A stretch of DNA of 9,311 nt from a bacterium (GCA_030692145.1 JAUYCU010000002.1:1-9311), one strand, 5' to 3'; shown: positions 1-5,397, counted from the first letter of the stretch. Notes: a model not told the origin generated them from the letters alone. Numbers and translations are program-made.

Positions 1-542
1 AAATGCCTGACAATGACGTTTTCCACGCCAACCTGATTAATCATTTCTTTAATTGTTTCTTCTGTTTTCTCGACGTAATTTTTTATACCCGAATATTTAA
101 AAGCCAAATCATTATCGCTGTATTTAAAATCCGGAAGATAAGTATCGACTAGCCTCTTCATCTTTCTAATCAGCTCCGCGCCGTCATAGCCATTCGAATT
201 CCAAATAACGGGAATTTTCAAACCTCTTTCTTTTGCTCCAATAATTGCTTGTTTTATTTGCTTTGCCCAAATTGTCGGAGTCACCAAATCAATATTCACT
301 GCGCCGTCATTTTGCAATTTTATCATTATATCCACCAATTCTTCAATGCTGTAATTTTTACCAACCCCTTGCTGCGATATCTGAAAATTTTGGCAATATA
401 CACAACGCAGATTACACCCACTAAAAAATATTGTGCCCGCCCCTCGCTTACGCTCGGGATAAACCCCACCACCAATTAGAGGCGGCTCTTCGCCGAAATG
501 TTTGCCAAACCAGGCAATTTTTACCCAATTTACGGAATTCAT
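1..542 (-). CDS. Radical SAM protein, PFL-activase-like (3' end cut by window edge)
   Basis: I translated this by hand from the ATG at 540-542; the frame stays open to base 1, so about 180 N-terminal residues are visible and the C-terminus is missing. The protein starts MNSVNWVKIAWFGKHFGEEP and carries the 4Fe-4S motif CNLRCVYC (CxxxCxxC) near residues 43-50, followed by QNFQIS. This is the hallmark of radical SAM enzymes, which cleave S-adenosylmethionine to a 5'-deoxyadenosyl radical. The surrounding residues (HFGEEPP, GTIFFSGCNLRC) resemble the pyruvate-formate-lyase-activase homologues of COG1313, whose substrate is generally unknown. Just before the FeS motif the peptide YPERKRGAG is encoded by a GC-rich mini-palindrome (440-459) that looks inserted, since relatives usually have a short glycine-rich link there. 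An extended -10 promoter sits six bases before the ATG, which supports this start. Confidence 0.85.
   Translation of the reverse strand, partial: MNSVNWVKIAWFGKHFGEEPPLIGGGVYPERKRGAGTIFFSGCNLRCVYCQNFQISQQGVGKNYSIEELVDIMIKLQNDGAVNIDLVTPTIWAKQIKQAIIGAKERGLKIPVIWNSNGYDGAELIRKMKRLVDTYLPDFKYSDNDLAFKYSGIKNYVEKTEETIKEMINQVGVENVIVRH
440..459 (-). repeat. Mini-palindrome (CCCGAGCG..CGAGGG family) inside radical SAM gene
   Basis: Read on the minus strand the element is TCCCGAGCGTAAGCGAGGGG. It is GC-rich and semi-palindromic, and sits in an AT-rich gene just upstream of the FeS-cluster codons. It encodes PERKRG in frame. A related copy, identical at 15 of 20 positions, lies in the group I intron at 8981-9000 on the opposite strand. 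Confidence 0.6.
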
Positions 543-548
543 TTGTCC

Positions 549-557
549 AGTATAACA
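549..557 (-). promoter_or_regulatory. Extended -10 promoter of radical SAM gene (leaderless)
   Basis: On the minus strand: TGT-TATACT, then GGACAA, then ATG. The -10 hexamer ends exactly six bases before the start codon, so transcription should begin at or next to the A of ATG. No good -35 is visible 17 bases upstream. Confidence 0.6.
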
Positions 558-561
558 CAAT

Positions 562-593
562 AAAAAGGATGGCACGTAAAATGCCGTCCTTTT
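562..593 (-). terminator. Terminator after ATP-cone gene
   Basis: The stem pairs 567-574 with 582-589 (8 bp including one G-T pair), with a 7-nt loop. On the minus strand it is followed by TTTTT. It lies about 20 bases past the stop codon of the ATP-cone gene and directly before the radical SAM promoter. Confidence 0.8.
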
Positions 594-611
594 CGGATAT
601 TTCGAAACAAT

Positions 612-899
612 CTATACCTTTCCCTGTCCTTTGTCGTATTCCTGCCAGATTTTTGCGACCATCGGCGCAGCTTCTTTCAGTTCACTCAAAACATTTTCTC
701 TTATTTCCGAGCTCTTAACCTTCTCACTGGTTTGCATGGAAAGAAGCGCCTTTTCACTAATGGTCTCAACCAATGTGTTAATGTCTTTCTCCGATTGTCT
801 TAAAAACGCATCCAGAGCATTAACCCTGATTGATTGTTTCAGCTTGGCCATATCGAACGGTTCTTCGGAACCGTCCTTTTTTATAACAACTTTCACCAT
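612..899 (-). CDS. Stand-alone ATP-cone domain protein
   Basis: A 95-residue protein consisting essentially of one ATP-cone domain. The N-terminal VIKKDGSEEPFDMAKLKQSI (residues 5-24) is the typical 'V-x-K/R-DG-x-x-x-x-F-D-x-x-K-L' signature, followed by helical segments (about 38-58 and 63-88). ATP cones bind ATP/dATP and serve as allosteric sensors in class I and III ribonucleotide reductases and in the repressor NrdR. Here there is no reductase, no NrdR zinc ribbon and no other catalytic region, so this is a free-standing nucleotide-sensing domain. Its partner cannot be told from the context: neighbours are a radical SAM protein and a methyltransferase. The ATG at 899 is supported by a TGT-TATAAT promoter element six bases upstream; no Shine-Dalgarno is present. 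A terminator follows at 562-593. Confidence 0.75.
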   Translation of the reverse strand: MVKVVIKKDGSEEPFDMAKLKQSIRVNALDAFLRQSEKDINTLVETISEKALLSMQTSEKVKSSEIRENVLSELKEAAPMVAKIWQEYDKGQGKV

Positions 900-905
900 A
901 TTTAA

Positions 906-914
906 ATTATAACA
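906..914 (-). promoter_or_regulatory. Extended -10 promoter of ATP-cone gene (leaderless)
   Basis: On the minus strand: TGT-TATAAT, then TTAAAT, then ATG. It has a perfect -10 hexamer with TGn extension and a six-base gap to the start codon. Confidence 0.65.
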
Positions 915-928
915 AAAATTTTTAATTT

Positions 929-946
929 TTTACAATTTTTTGTAAA
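929..946 (-). terminator. Weak hairpin overlapping methyltransferase stop codon
   Basis: A 7-bp AT-rich stem pairs 929-935 with 940-946 around a 4-nt loop. It spans the TAA stop at 930-932. The downstream tract on the minus strand is A/T-mixed rather than pure T, so termination may be inefficient. Confidence 0.3.
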
Positions 947-1427
947 GGAAAACAGTATCTTCTTTTTTCGCATATTGCCAATCGGGAAAAGGAAAAGCAT
1001 TGGAAACAATTCTTGCTCCGATTTTAAGTTCTTTTTTCAGCCTCCTTTCTAATGCCTCCATCGCGCGGCTAATACCAAAAATAGCGATGATATCAAATTG
1101 CGAAAAATCTTCTTTCCAGAAATTTTTGAAATGAATAAATGCCCTGCCGCCGAGTCCCGCTTTACGGATGTTCCATCTTGAAACCAGAACCAATAAAGGA
1201 TTAATTTCGTATCCGTGCGCCTCTGCGCCCGCTTTTGCCAAAGAAATAACCAGTCTTCCGTCTCCGGAACCCAAATCAACGGCAATTTCACCCGGCCTTA
1301 TGCCGGAAAGCTCAACCATTTTTTCGACTGTTCTTTTTTTGGTCGGTAAATAAATTGCCCCGCAGAATAATACAGGCAACAAAATAAATGCGCAGACGAT
1401 AGCCATAATAATTAAAAATAAGTCCAT
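930..1427 (-). CDS. Membrane-anchored SAM methyltransferase, FAM173/ATPSCKMT-like
   Basis: 165 residues. Residues 3-25 form one hydrophobic segment, most likely a membrane anchor. A Rossmann-type methyltransferase domain follows: motif I VDLGSGDGR (50-58) binds S-adenosylmethionine, GYEINP (72-77) is the acidic loop that contacts the ribose, and FDIIAIFGIS (111-120) and ARIVSNAFPFPDW (138-150) match later motifs. The order 'YLPT..R..VEKM..L' then 'DLGSGDGR' then 'GYE.NP.L' then 'FP.W' resembles the FAM173 family. Eukaryotic members methylate lysine of the ATP synthase c subunit or the adenine nucleotide translocase; the substrate of bacterial members is not established. The ATG at 1427 is preceded by a TGA-TAGACT element at six-base spacing. 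No Shine-Dalgarno. Confidence 0.8.
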   Translation of the reverse strand: MDLFLIIMAIVCAFILLPVLFCGAIYLPTKKRTVEKMVELSGIRPGEIAVDLGSGDGRLVISLAKAGAEAHGYEINPLLVLVSRWNIRKAGLGGRAFIHFKNFWKEDFSQFDIIAIFGISRAMEALERRLKKELKIGARIVSNAFPFPDWQYAKKEDTVFLYKKL

Positions 1428-1433
1428 ATTTCA

Positions 1434-1442
1434 AGTCTATCA
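1434..1442 (-). promoter_or_regulatory. Extended -10 promoter of methyltransferase gene (leaderless)
   Basis: On the minus strand: TGA-TAGACT, then TGAAAT, then ATG. Same geometry as the promoters of the radical SAM, ATP-cone, obg and threonine dehydrogenase genes. Confidence 0.5.
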
Positions 1443-1452
1443 GAAAAATTTT

Positions 1453-1650
1453 TTAATGGAAATAAAAAAGAGGAACATTATCGTTCCTCTTCTCCTTAAC
1501 ATTACATAAGAATAGATTCTCTTCGCCGCATTCATCGCAGAGCTGACCAGCGCCTTCTATGTAGTGCTTACGCTTGTTGGTGTGGGTACTTCTCCTGTAG
1601 CGAGTCTTTCTGCCGCAACTAACACATCTGTCTCTTTTGAAAAAATCCAA
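1453..1650 (-). CDS. Mini zinc-ribbon protein with terminator inside its 3' end
   Basis: 65 residues, starting at TTG. Two CxxC pairs (C9/C12 and C38/C41) around a basic stretch (GRKTRYRRSTHTNKRKHY) and 'EGAGQLCDEC' indicate a zinc-ribbon-like nucleic-acid or ribosome-associated small protein; I recall similar small proteins from Patescibacteria but cannot assign a function. No ATG is available in this frame upstream of C9, and the TTG lies 12 bases after the stop of the upstream membrane-protein gene, suggesting co-transcription. The last 14 residues are encoded by a perfect intrinsic terminator (1464-1490), and the TAA lies beyond its T-tract. A stop in another frame at 1502-1504 lies just before the hairpin, so a frameshift from an ancestral shorter ORF is possible. 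Confidence 0.6.
   Translation of the reverse strand: MDFFKRDRCVSCGRKTRYRRSTHTNKRKHYIEGAGQLCDECGEENLFLCNVKEKRNDNVPLFYFH
1464..1490 (-). terminator. Strong terminator located inside the zinc-ribbon ORF
   Basis: The perfect 8-bp stem AGAGGAAC/GTTCCTCT (1469-1476 with 1483-1490) has a 6-nt loop and is followed on the minus strand by six T. The in-frame stop codon of the overlapping ORF (1453-1455) lies downstream of the T-tract. Confidence 0.85.
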
Positions 1651-1662
1651 ATGTCAAGCAAA

Positions 1663-1854
1663 TTACTTTTTCAAAAAGATAGCCATTGAAAAAGCTATAA
1701 AGCCAAGACCTAAACCAAGAAAGACTCCACCAGGAACATTGTCCGTCAAAAATCCGATTCCGAATCCAATAAATAGACCGGCTAAACTCATGAATATACC
1801 GGCAATAAATAAATATGCGTTTCTTTCTTTTTTTGTTATGCTTTTTTCGTCCAT
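1663..1854 (-). CDS. Small two-helix membrane protein of unknown function
   Basis: 63 residues. A short charged N-terminus (MDEKSITKKERN) is followed by two hydrophobic segments (about 13-35 and 41-61) rich in glycine (GLFIGFGIGF, GGVFLGLGLGF), ending in KK. The positive residues before helix 1 and at the very C-terminus suggest both ends face the cytoplasm, with a short DNVPG turn outside. No family recognised. It begins 34 bases after the DgkA-like gene with no terminator between, and its stop is 12 bases before the zinc-ribbon gene, so the three may form one transcript. Only a weak AACAAT hexamer precedes the ATG at six-base spacing, and there is no Shine-Dalgarno. Confidence 0.6.
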   Translation of the reverse strand: MDEKSITKKERNAYLFIAGIFMSLAGLFIGFGIGFLTDNVPGGVFLGLGLGFIAFSMAIFLKK

Positions 1855-1888
1855 ATTAATATTGTTTTATTAAAAATTATTTTATATT

Positions 1889-2251
1889 TTATCTGAAAAA
1901 TATCGCCCTGCCAAATATCCATAATCCGATTAAAAAGGCAGCAGCGGAAAAAATAAGAACTGCGGCAGCCATCAATTCTTTAATTTTGGCAATCTCGGGA
2001 TTCTCTTCCTTAATTATTTTATCAAGAAGCTTTTCAAACGCAGTGTTGATAATTTCTACAACCAAAACCAAAACGGAAAAAACGATAATAACCGCTCGCT
2101 CCACAAAAGAAAGCTCCAGAATAAAAGCCAGTGTTATTGCCAAAGAACCAATAACTACCTGGATAAAAAAATTTCTTTCCCCAAGCGCGTGTTTGATACC
2201 GCGGAAAGCACTCAAAAAACTTTTGATCAAAGAGTGGTTATTTCTGAACAT
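1889..2251 (-). CDS. dgkA: DgkA-family lipid kinase (probable undecaprenol/diacylglycerol kinase)
   Basis: 120 residues, the usual size for this family of three-helix membrane kinases. The N-terminus has the conserved GIKHALGERNFFIQ (18-31). The active-site motif EIINTAFE (66-73) supplies the catalytic glutamates, and D77 follows. KELMAAAVL (91-99) corresponds to the family's KDxAAGAVL, with the usual Asp replaced by Glu. Hydrophobic segments lie around 31-47, 50-68 and 93-115. The enzyme phosphorylates diacylglycerol or, in most Gram-positive-like bacteria, undecaprenol using ATP, feeding lipid-carrier recycling for the cell wall; which substrate applies here cannot be told. The ATG is preceded by TATAGT with a five-base gap, so the transcript is probably leaderless or nearly so. 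Confidence 0.88.
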   Translation of the reverse strand: MFRNNHSLIKSFLSAFRGIKHALGERNFFIQVVIGSLAITLAFILELSFVERAVIIVFSVLVLVVEIINTAFEKLLDKIIKEENPEIAKIKELMAAAVLIFSAAAFLIGLWIFGRAIFFR

Positions 2252-2256
2252 AATTG

Positions 2257-2262
2257 ACTATA
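2257..2262 (-). promoter_or_regulatory. -10 element of dgkA
   Basis: TATAGT on the minus strand is followed by CAATT and ATG. Spacing is five bases and there is no TGn extension, a slightly weaker version of the leaderless layout seen elsewhere in the window. Confidence 0.4.
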
Positions 2263-2313
2263 CTTATATTTTACCATTTTAACGGATTCCCTTCAACTAT
2301 ATTCGGGATAAAC

Positions 2314-2350
2314 AAAAAATCGATCCGATAGTTATCGCGATCGATTTTTT
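2314..2350 (-). terminator. Terminator after cold-shock gene
   Basis: A perfect 12-bp inverted repeat pairs AAAAAATCGATC (2314-2325) with its complement (2339-2350). The 13-nt loop can itself pair CGAT with ATCG (2326-2329 with 2334-2337). The arms end in T6 on either strand, so it could stop transcription both ways; it follows the csp stop at 2366. Confidence 0.85.
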
Positions 2351-2365
2351 GAAAGTTTCAAACTT

Positions 2366-2566
2366 TTAGACTTTATTTACATTTGTAGCGTTCGGTCCTT
2401 TCGGGCTTTCCGCTATTTCAAACGTGACTTTGTCGCCTTCTCTGAGTTCGTTGAATTGGACATTCTTAAGTTCGTTTGAATGAAAAAAGAGGTCTTTTTC
2501 GGCTCCCTCATAAGTGATGAAACCAAACCCACGATCTGTGAGTCTTTTGATTGTTCCTTCTTGCAT
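2366..2566 (-). CDS. Cold-shock domain protein (CspA family)
   Basis: 66 residues, the standard length of a single cold-shock domain. RNP1 is RGFGFIT (12-18) and RNP2 is DLFFH (25-29), the aromatic residues that stack on single-stranded RNA or DNA bases; EGDKVTFEI and GPNATNV complete the five-stranded OB fold. Such proteins act as RNA chaperones that keep mRNA unstructured, often induced by cold. Unlike most genes here, it has a consensus promoter (TTGACA, 17-base spacer, TAGAGT with TGn) and a leader of about 86 nt. No Shine-Dalgarno is visible; the leader near the ATG contains AATTAATTTAT, also present upstream of the RRM gene. A strong terminator follows, so the gene is monocistronic. Confidence 0.95.
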   Translation of the reverse strand: MQEGTIKRLTDRGFGFITYEGAEKDLFFHSNELKNVQFNELREGDKVTFEIAESPKGPNATNVNKV

Positions 2567-2658
2567 TTCAATAAATTAATTGATTAGATTTCAAACCAAG
2601 AAAATTGTAATAGAGAAACCCGACTACGCTTCGCCTACACTTCTAGCTTGATAATGTC

Positions 2659-2687
2659 ACTCTATCACAAAACAATTAAGGTGTCAA
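2659..2687 (-). promoter_or_regulatory. Sigma-70-type promoter of cold-shock gene
   Basis: On the minus strand, TTGACA (2682-2687), a 17-base spacer ending in TGA, and TAGAGT (2659-2664). Start of transcription is expected near 2652, giving a leader of about 86 nt. Confidence 0.8.
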
Positions 2688-2778
2688 CCCTTTCACCTTT
2701 TTCCGTAAAAATTCCAGCTTTTATCATGATGTCTGAATACAAAATACGACACTCAACAATCCCATCACAGGCAAAAAT

Positions 2779-2806
2779 GAAAAATCCCCAATTAAGGAGA
2801 TTTTTC
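2779..2806 (-). terminator. Terminator after RRM gene
   Basis: The stem GAAAAATCxCC/GGxGATTTTTC has one mismatch, a 6-nt loop (AATTAA) and T5 on the minus strand. It lies about 25 bases beyond the stop at 2829. Confidence 0.75.
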
Positions 2807-2828
2807 GATGTTTGAGTAATGTCTGTAT

Positions 2829-3146
2829 TTAGTAACGATTTCTGCCACCGCCAAATCCGCCGCGTCCGCCGCGATCAAAATCGCGCTTTGGACGAGACTC
2901 CATTGGTCTGGCTTCGTTTACGATAAGATTTCTTCCGTCAAGCTCTTTGCCGTTGAACATTTTAATGGCTTTTTCAGCTTCTTCGTCAGAAGACATTTCC
3001 ACGAAACCAAAACCCTTTGAACGGTTCGACATTCTGTCGATAATGATGGTTGCCGTTTCAACGGTTCCGGCTTGAGAAAAAAGCTCTTTTACGGCATCCT
3101 CGGTAGTATCGTACGATAAACCACCAACATATAATTTCTTTGCCAT
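2829..3146 (-). CDS. RRM-domain RNA-binding protein with RG-rich tail
   Basis: 105 residues. One complete RNA recognition motif fills residues 4-80: RNP2 is LYVGGL (5-10) and RNP1 is KGFGFVEM (44-51). The C-terminal tail (91-105, RGGRGGFGGGRNRY) is Gly/Arg-rich, as in the cyanobacterial Rbp proteins and eukaryotic glycine-rich RNA-binding proteins, several of which are cold-induced. It probably binds mRNA single strands in the cytoplasm. It is transcribed from its own consensus promoter (TTGACA-17-TAACCT) with a leader of about 110 nt that contains repeated, mutually complementary segments. It sits directly upstream of the cold-shock gene but is separated from it by a terminator. The ATG at 3146 lacks a Shine-Dalgarno. 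Confidence 0.93.
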   Translation of the reverse strand: MAKKLYVGGLSYDTTEDAVKELFSQAGTVETATIIIDRMSNRSKGFGFVEMSSDEEAEKAIKMFNGKELDGRNLIVNEARPMESRPKRDFDRGGRGGFGGGRNRY

Positions 3147-3153
3147 ATTTTCT

Positions 3154-3230
3154 GCTTACATAAATTAATTATTAGAAGTAAGCCGACCTCTCTTATTTAT
3201 CTACCTTGGCTTACATATTAATTATGTAAG
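3154..3230 (-). promoter_or_regulatory. Leader of RRM gene with alternative stem-loops (possible RNA switch)
   Basis: Four segments can pair in two exclusive ways. Segments (plus strand): A 3154-3162 GCTTACATA, B 3178-3184 GTAAGCC, C 3208-3217 GGCTTACATA, D 3223-3230 TATGTAAG. One state pairs A with B (6 bp) and C with D (8 bp, 5-nt loop); the other pairs B with C (7 bp) and A with D (8 bp). A and C are part of a near-perfect direct repeat 55 bases apart. Segment A lies eight bases from the start codon. Confidence 0.5.
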
Positions 3231-3262
3231 AAAGGAAAAACAAGAAACTCACTAACCCTTGT

Positions 3263-3291
3263 AGGTTATCTTATTATTAAGATTTTGTCAA
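3263..3291 (-). promoter_or_regulatory. Sigma-70-type promoter of RRM gene
   Basis: On the minus strand, TTGACA (3286-3291), a 17-base spacer and TAACCT (3263-3268). Predicted start of transcription is near 3256. Confidence 0.7.
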
Positions 3292-3374
3292 GAAGAAAAC
3301 GGAAAGCTCCAATTGACCCATGGGCTTTTTTAAAAAAATAATTATCTATTTTATAGACGGCGCCTAAGTATAAT

Positions 3375-4352
3375 TTAACTCTCTCTCCAATATTTTTGCC
3401 TGATAATTTCTCGCAATATTTCTTCAACACGGCTGATGCTGGCATTGTCTATCACCGAAATTGCCATCGCTTCCTTGCCGACGACTTTTAACTTGTCCAG
3501 TTTTTTATCAATTTCATCTTTATCCAACAAGTCGGCTTTGCTTAAAAAAATGTATTCGGGCTTATCCAACAATTCTTTATTATAGATGGCAAGTTCGTTT
3601 CTGACGATTTGATAATCTTTTGCCGGCTCGTCTGATTCGGCAGAAATAAGGTAAAAGAGAGTTTTAGTGCGTTCAATGTGACGTAAAAACTTGATGCCCA
3701 GCCCCTTGCCACCCGATGCTCCTTCAATAAGTCCCGGAATATCGGCTAAAATTAATTCATAATAAACGCCGAGATTCGGCTCAAGGGTTGTAAAGGGGTA
3801 ATTAGCCACTTTGCTTTTGGCATTGGTTAGTTTATTCAGTAAGCTCGATTTGCCGACATTTGGCAAACCGATAAAACCAACATCGGCGATTAATTTAAGT
3901 TCCAGATGTAATTCGCATTCCTCGCCAGGTAAGCCCTCCTGAAACTCGGTCGGACTGGTGTTAACCGCTGAGCGAAATTTATAATTCCCCTTTCCTCCTC
4001 GGCCGCCGTTGACCACCAATAATCTTTGACCGATAGAAACAATTTCATTATCTTCGCCCTTTGATAAATTATGTACGACCGTGCCGATTGGCACTTTCAA
4101 AATCAAATCATCGCCTCCTGAACCGTCATTGAGCTGGATTTTTCCGTTTTCACCATTGGTTGCCGCCAATTCTTTTTTATAACGAAACTGCCCAAGCGCG
4201 CCCAAATCCGACACGCCTTCAAAATAAATACTGCCGCCGTTGCCGCCGCTGGCGCCGGTTGGGCCTAGGCTCATTTTTGTACGATTAAAAGCCACGGCTC
4301 CGCGACCGCCTTGTCCGGCCCTTACTTTGATTTTCACATCATCTATCAGCAT
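3375..4352 (-). CDS. obg: Obg/CgtA family GTPase
   Basis: 325 residues. The N-terminal glycine-rich Obg fold (1-157) contains AGQGGRGAVAF, GASGGNGGSIYF and GGRGGKGN. The GTPase domain has G1 GLPNVGKSS (162-170), switch I YPFTTLEPNLG (185-195), G3 DIPGLIEGA (204-212), G4 SKAD (261-264, Ser instead of the usual Asn) and G5 around ISV (278-280). The variable C-terminal OCT domain found in many relatives is absent. Obg binds the large ribosomal subunit and acts in 50S maturation and (p)ppGpp-linked growth control. The start ATG is supported by TGC-TATGAT six bases upstream, a leaderless layout. It is apparently its own transcription unit, without the rplU-rpmA neighbours common elsewhere. Confidence 0.96.
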   Translation of the reverse strand: MLIDDVKIKVRAGQGGRGAVAFNRTKMSLGPTGASGGNGGSIYFEGVSDLGALGQFRYKKELAATNGENGKIQLNDGSGGDDLILKVPIGTVVHNLSKGEDNEIVSIGQRLLVVNGGRGGKGNYKFRSAVNTSPTEFQEGLPGEECELHLELKLIADVGFIGLPNVGKSSLLNKLTNAKSKVANYPFTTLEPNLGVYYELILADIPGLIEGASGGKGLGIKFLRHIERTKTLFYLISAESDEPAKDYQIVRNELAIYNKELLDKPEYIFLSKADLLDKDEIDKKLDKLKVVGKEAMAISVIDNASISRVEEILREIIRQKYWRES

Positions 4353-4358
4353 AAATAC

Positions 4359-4367
4359 ATCATAGCA
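4359..4367 (-). promoter_or_regulatory. Extended -10 promoter of obg (leaderless)
   Basis: On the minus strand: TGC-TATGAT, then GTATTT, then ATG. Five of six -10 bases match, with a TGn extension and six-base spacing. Confidence 0.6.
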
Positions 4368-4434
4368 TTTAAATCGTTATAAAACCTATTTTAAAAAAAT
4401 GGTACGCCCAGAGATACCGATTTTATTTAAAATG

Positions 4435-4474
4435 AAAAAAGGCAATCACTGAACTCTTTACTTCAGAATTGCCT
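4435..4474 (-). terminator. Terminator after RGG/zinc protein gene
   Basis: The stem AGGCAAT/ATTGCCT (4440-4446 with 4468-4474) continues past a small internal loop with TGAA/TTCA (4450-4453 with 4461-4464). T6 follows on the minus strand. Confidence 0.8.
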
Positions 4475-4515
4475 CTTTCCTGATTATTCTGATATTTATA
4501 CCGGTTTTTATCTCC

Positions 4516-4989
4516 CTACTTTTTGGAAACCTTTTTAACCGATTTTTTGGCCTTAACAACCGGAACAGTTTTTTCTGTTTTCTTCGCTTTTTCTTCCGTA
4601 ATTGATGGCTTGATGTTTGCCATAATCTCTACTACCCTAATAAGCCGATCCATTTTTGTATTCAGTATTTCCAACTGTCTCTTTAGCTCATAATTTTCTC
4701 CTTTACCAACATCGCCTCTGAAGTCCGGCTTAATAGGAGCCCTGAAATTACCACCCCCGGTTTCTTTTTTACCTCCAAAGCAATCATTGCAATACACCGG
4801 CCTGCCACTGGTTGGTACAAAAGGCACCTCGCACGGTTTTCCGCATTGAGCACAAATCGTTTGATGCATAGTGACCGGGCCACGATCTCTGCTTCCGCCA
4901 AATCCACCTCGACCACCATCTCTTCTGCCAAATCCGCCTCCACGGCCCCCACCGAAACGTTTTCCTCCATCTTGTCTAAAATCTCCCAT
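4516..4989 (-). CDS. RGG-repeat, CxxC zinc-binding protein
   Basis: 157 residues in four parts. Residues 8-36 are an RGG/FGG-rich low-complexity segment (GGGRGGGFGRRDGGRGGFGG) of the type that binds RNA. Residues 46-70 hold a zinc-binding knot with C46, C49, C53, C67 and C70 (CAQCGKPC, then RPVYCNDCF), matching a CxxC/CxxC domain frequent in small Patescibacteria proteins. Residues 98-126 (ENYELKRQLEILNTKMDRLI) look like a coiled coil suited to oligomerisation. The end (131-157) is Lys-rich. Function is not established; an RNA- or ribosome-associated role is inferred from the RGG and basic regions. The ATG at 4989 sits in very AT-rich sequence with no clear promoter or Shine-Dalgarno; a strong terminator follows. 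Confidence 0.8.
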   Translation of the reverse strand: MGDFRQDGGKRFGGGRGGGFGRRDGGRGGFGGSRDRGPVTMHQTICAQCGKPCEVPFVPTSGRPVYCNDCFGGKKETGGGNFRAPIKPDFRGDVGKGENYELKRQLEILNTKMDRLIRVVEIMANIKPSITEEKAKKTEKTVPVVKAKKSVKKVSKK

Positions 4990-5059
4990 ATATTTATATA
5001 TTGATTATTTTAATAATAAATAGAAAACACGCTTGTTGCTATCTTCCGCAAATGAATAA

Positions 5060-5293
5060 TTATGAAATAGGATGATTGGCAAAAAGCCAGTCAATGAGTT
5101 TTTTTCGATGTTCGGCAATAGACCATAAATTTCCACGCCTAAACAATGTCGGATAGAGGTCTTTAAATTTTTTCAGACCGGCAACAGAGGCGCGAGGAAA
5201 TTCACTTGGAATGCTTTTGTTATAAGCCTTTAAAAACACAGAAGAAATTGTCTGTACTTTACTAAGTTCGTATGCTTCGTCTTTTCTTTTCAT
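5060..5293 (-). CDS. Small conserved-looking hypothetical protein
   Basis: 77 residues, basic and apparently helical: KRKDEAYELSKVQ, then FLKAYNKSIPSEFPRASVAGLKKF, then LWSIAEHRKKLIDWLF. I know similar short proteins ending in 'LW-x5-HRKKLIDWL' from Patescibacteria genomes but no function. There is no signal peptide, cysteine pair or membrane segment. It has a good promoter of its own (TTGATT-17-TATAAT) with the -10 eight bases before the ATG, so its mRNA would have almost no leader. Good promoter match and plausible protein composition argue for a real gene. Confidence 0.65.
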   Translation of the reverse strand: MKRKDEAYELSKVQTISSVFLKAYNKSIPSEFPRASVAGLKKFKDLYPTLFRRGNLWSIAEHRKKLIDWLFANHPIS

Positions 5294-5301
5294 TACTAAT
5301 C

Positions 5302-5330
5302 ATTATACAACGAGTCGAATAAAAAATCAA
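5302..5330 (-). promoter_or_regulatory. Promoter of the 77-residue hypothetical gene
   Basis: On the minus strand, TTGATT (5325-5330), a 17-base spacer and TATAAT (5302-5307), with the ATG eight bases beyond the -10. Confidence 0.65.
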
Positions 5331-5340
5331 TATCCCTAAT

Positions 5341-5369
5341 AAGGAAGAGACTCTTTCGGTCTCTTTCTT
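5341..5369 (-). terminator. Terminator hairpin after threonine dehydrogenase gene
   Basis: An 11-bp stem (5341-5351 with 5359-5369, one G-T pair) with loop TCTTTCG. The downstream tract on the minus strand is only moderately T-rich. It lies about 30 bases past the stop codon. Confidence 0.65.
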
Positions 5370-5397
5370 ATAATATACATAAAATTCCTGCGGCTCA

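Noticed and set aside
249..718. Plus-strand ORFs opposite the radical SAM and ATP-cone genes
   Set aside because: Their translations have no recognisable domain and unlikely composition, and they overlap the well-supported minus-strand genes and the terminator at 562-593.
3301..3332. Plus-strand terminator AAGCTC..GGGCTTTTTT between RRM promoter and obg
   Set aside because: The stem is six base pairs with a wobble and a 12-nt loop, and there is no plus-strand gene upstream that it could end.
4683..4970. Alternative 95-codon frame within the RGG/zinc protein gene
   Set aside because: It arises from the repetitive Gly/Arg codons in another frame. The annotated frame has the ordered CxxC motifs and coiled coil.
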